Below, one piece after another: positions 6,626 through 8,163 of a stretch of DNA of 8,163 bases. The stretch comes from Clostridia bacterium. Its GTDB lineage: Bacteria; Bacillota; Clostridia; Oscillospirales; CAG-382. The DNA is taken from contig CAAEDF010000080.1 in NCBI GenBank assembly GCA_900754535.1, forward strand, positions 1 through 8,163, read 5' to 3'. The notes beneath the pieces were generated by a model. It saw only the letters and a program-made list of their open reading frames with translations, was not told where the DNA came from and did not search any database. The position numbers were made by a program, and so were the translations under genes. How positions within the stretch are numbered: the first letter of the stretch is position 1; each line of letters starts with the position of its first letter.

Positions 6626-7631
6626 TTTCAGCACCTCGCTTAAGCAGAGAAAGTTCTTCCTCTATCCTGTCCACAAGTCCCTTTTCACAGCAGCTTACGG
6701 CCTGCAGCACGGCGCGCATGACGCTCTTTTCACCCGCCGACCCGTGTGCCTTTATGACTACCTTCGACAGTCCGAGGAACGGGGCGCCGCCGTATTCGGT
6801 GTGGTCGAGCTGTTTTCTCACCGAATCAACGCTGCGCTTTGTAAGCAGATAGCCTATTTTGGTGAATATGCTTTTTCTGAATATACGATTGAGCAAAACT
6901 CCCACGAGCTTTCCCATGCCCTCGATGGTCTTGAGGGCGATATTCCCCGTGAACCCGTCGCAGACGGCGACATCGCAGAAATCGGCGGGAAGGGCGCGCC
7001 CCTCGCAGTTCCCGATAAAATTAAGGCGTGTCCCGCGAAGCAGGGCATGAGCCTTCTGAAGCTGCTCGGTGCCCTTGTTCTCCTCGCTGCCGTTATTGAG
7101 CAGCGCCACGCGCGGCCGGTCATATCCCAGCATGATGTGCGCGTAGATAGAGCCCATGGCTGCAAACTGGACAAGCATTTCGGGCGTGGCGTCGATATTG
7201 GCGCCCGCGTCGCATATGACAAATGCGTTTTCAAGAGGGACGACTGCGGCCAGCAGCGCGCGGCGCGCTCCGTGCACACGGCGGACGACAAGCGACGAGC
7301 AGGTGAACAGCGCGCCGGTGTTGCCGCAGGAGATCAGCGCGTCGCCCCTTCCCTCCTTGAGGAGCCTGACGGCCAGTGCCATTGAGCTGTCGCTTTTTTC
7401 TTTCATCACCATGCCCGGCGGGTCCGACATCTCCATTACAACGGGAGTATGCTCGGTCTCTATGTCCAGTCCGGAAACGTCTATCTTACCGAGCTCTTTA
7501 TTTATGATTTCGCGGTCACCCACGAGAAGAAGCGAGCTTCCGGAAAGCGCCGCACCGTCGACCGCGCCGCGGATGACCGCCTCGCAGCCGCTGTCGGAGC
7601 CCATGACGTCAACTATTATCCTGTAACTCAT
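6618..7631 (-). CDS. plsX: Phosphate acyltransferase PlsX
   Basis: PlsX converts acyl-ACP plus phosphate into acyl-phosphate, the acyl donor that PlsY uses to acylate glycerol 3-phosphate, the first step of phospholipid synthesis in Firmicutes. It works as a peripheral enzyme at the inner face of the membrane. The 337 residues match the family's usual length. Motifs seen are IIVDVMGSD (5-13), CGNTGALF (102-109), CDAGAN (140-145), NNGSEENKGTE (179-189), VCDGFTGNIALK (223-234) and EYGGAPFLG (279-287). The N-terminal motif departs from the usual MGGDxxP: here it is MGSDSGCE, lacking the second Gly and the Pro. The ATG start has GGAG at 7641-7644, 9 bases upstream, and overlaps the topA stop by 4 bases (ATGA). 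The acyl carrier protein gene acpP, which often follows plsX before rnc, is absent, so ACP must be encoded elsewhere. Confidence 0.97.
   Translation of the reverse strand: MSYRIIVDVMGSDSGCEAVIRGAVDGAALSGSSLLLVGDREIINKELGKIDVSGLDIETEHTPVVMEMSDPPGMVMKEKSDSSMALAVRLLKEGRGDALISCGNTGALFTCSSLVVRRVHGARRALLAAVVPLENAFVICDAGANIDATPEMLVQFAAMGSIYAHIMLGYDRPRVALLNNGSEENKGTEQLQKAHALLRGTRLNFIGNCEGRALPADFCDVAVCDGFTGNIALKTIEGMGKLVGVLLNRIFRKSIFTKIGYLLTKRSVDSVRKQLDHTEYGGAPFLGLSKVVIKAHGSAGEKSVMRAVLQAVSCCEKGLVDRIEEELSLLKRGAENE
6634..6637 (-). promoter_or_regulatory. Shine-Dalgarno sequence of rnc inside plsX
   Basis: GAGG on the minus strand, within GCGAGGTGCTGAAA, lies 8 bases before the ATG at 6625. It falls in the last codons of plsX and overlaps the alternative GTG start, which argues for the ATG and for translational coupling of plsX and rnc. 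Confidence 0.75.
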
Positions 7632-8163
7632 TTGCCCTCACTCCATCCGCATTTTTCGTTGCTGCAATAGCTTATATCCTTGTTTTTCTTTTTGAGCACA
7701 AGGCTGCCGCACACCGGACACGGAGTTTTCTGAGGGATATCCCATACCGAAAACTTGCAGTTGGGATAGTCCTCGCAGGAATAAAAGGTCTTTTTGTTTC
7801 TGCTCTGCTTTACTATTATACGCTTGCCGCACAGCGGGCAGGCGACGCCGGTATCCTTTATGCACGGGCGCGTGCCCTTGCATTCCGGATAATTACGGCA
7901 GGCGTAAAAGTTGCCGTAGGTGCCCTTCTTCAGGACCATTTCCCCGCCGCACACCGGGCATTTTTCGTCCGCGACGATCTCTTCGCGTTTTTCGGGATTC
8001 TTATCCTCGGATTCGTCAAGCCGTTTTGTGTTCCGGCATTTCGGGAAATTGGGGCAGGCGGCAAAACGGCCGTATCTCCCCTCGCGGATCACCATCCGCG
8101 CGCCGCATTTTTCGCAGATCATATCGGTTTCCTGAGGGGGTTTTACATATTCGATCTTTTCAA
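7628..8163 (-). CDS. topA: DNA topoisomerase I (type IA), C-terminal zinc-ribbon part only
   Basis: This is the last 177 complete codons of a gene whose 5' part lies beyond the right edge; the frame is open through the edge (reading EKIEYVKPPQETD before the first ribbon). Topoisomerase I relaxes negative supercoils behind moving RNA polymerase. The visible part is the C-terminal region of four Cys4 zinc ribbons that binds single-stranded DNA and, in E. coli, RNA polymerase. Counting from the Met at 8122, the cysteines are C3/C6/C23/C29, C55/C58/C75/C81, C95/C98/C116/C122 and C135/C138/C153/C158. Repeats of the form GRYGRFAACPNFPKC and GTYGNFYACRNYPEC are typical of TopA tails in Firmicutes. 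The catalytic Toprim domain and active-site Tyr are outside the window. The stop codon overlaps the plsX start (ATGA), so the two genes are translationally coupled. A free-standing zinc-ribbon protein starting at 8122 is less likely because the frame continues with TopA-like sequence. Confidence 0.93.
   Translation of the reverse strand, partial: EKIEYVKPPQETDMICEKCGARMVIREGRYGRFAACPNFPKCRNTKRLDESEDKNPEKREEIVADEKCPVCGGEMVLKKGTYGNFYACRNYPECKGTRPCIKDTGVACPLCGKRIIVKQSRNKKTFYSCEDYPNCKFSVWDIPQKTPCPVCGSLVLKKKNKDISYCSNEKCGWSEGK

Noticed and set aside
6399..7385. 328-codon open frame on the plus strand across plsX and rnc
   Set aside because: It is antisense to two genes with intact motifs, spans their junction, and shows no domain or promoter.
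7628..8122. Separate 164-residue zinc-ribbon protein starting at the ATG at 8122
   Set aside because: The frame stays open to the window edge with sequence typical of the segment before TopA zinc ribbons, so it is the tail of topA.

Overview
All seven genes in this window lie on the minus strand, so transcription runs from high to low coordinates. In that order they are: the 3' part of topA (cut by the right edge), plsX, rnc, an Elp3-like radical SAM gene, smc, ftsY, and the 5' part of an rdgB-type nucleotide pyrophosphatase gene (cut by the left edge). Gaps between genes are at most 38 bases and three junctions overlap (4, 8 and 11 bases). The whole window therefore reads as one co-transcribed housekeeping operon. 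No promoter, intrinsic terminator, RNA gene, mobile element, CRISPR array or plasmid/phage feature is visible, and there is no stretch of 300 bases without a gene.

The organism is most likely a member of the Clostridia (Firmicutes/Bacillota). The order plsX - rnc - Elp3-like radical SAM - smc - ftsY is typical of that class, the Shine-Dalgarno sequences are strong (AAGGAG, GGAGGG), and the TopA tail carries four zinc ribbons. The DNA is moderately GC-rich and the proteins are rich in Ala, Glu and Arg, yet ATA is a common Ile codon. This points to a GC-richer lineage such as the Oscillospirales or Christensenellales rather than classical low-GC Clostridium. That placement is inference.

Layout: 7628-8163 is the zinc-ribbon tail of DNA topoisomerase I. 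6618-7631 is PlsX, which makes acyl-phosphate for phospholipid synthesis. 5894-6625 is ribonuclease III. 4852-5904 is a radical SAM protein of the Elp3-like family without an acetyltransferase domain. 1167-4829 is the SMC chromosome-condensation ATPase, starting at TTG. 210-1130 is FtsY, the signal-recognition-particle receptor. 1-171 is the N-terminus of RdgB/HAM1. The gene products cover DNA topology and chromosome organisation (TopA, SMC), membrane lipid supply and protein targeting (PlsX, FtsY), RNA processing (RNase III, perhaps the radical SAM protein) and nucleotide-pool cleaning (RdgB). The grouping fits a growth-linked operon rather than a single pathway.

I found no convincing new biological system. 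The points most worth a second look are the GNAT-less Elp3-like radical SAM protein translationally linked to rnc, an Ala/Glu/Pro-rich insertion in the SMC head domain that contains a 9-base tandem duplication, and the operon edges: topA fused by an ATGA overlap to plsX, no acpP between plsX and rnc, and rdgB directly after ftsY.
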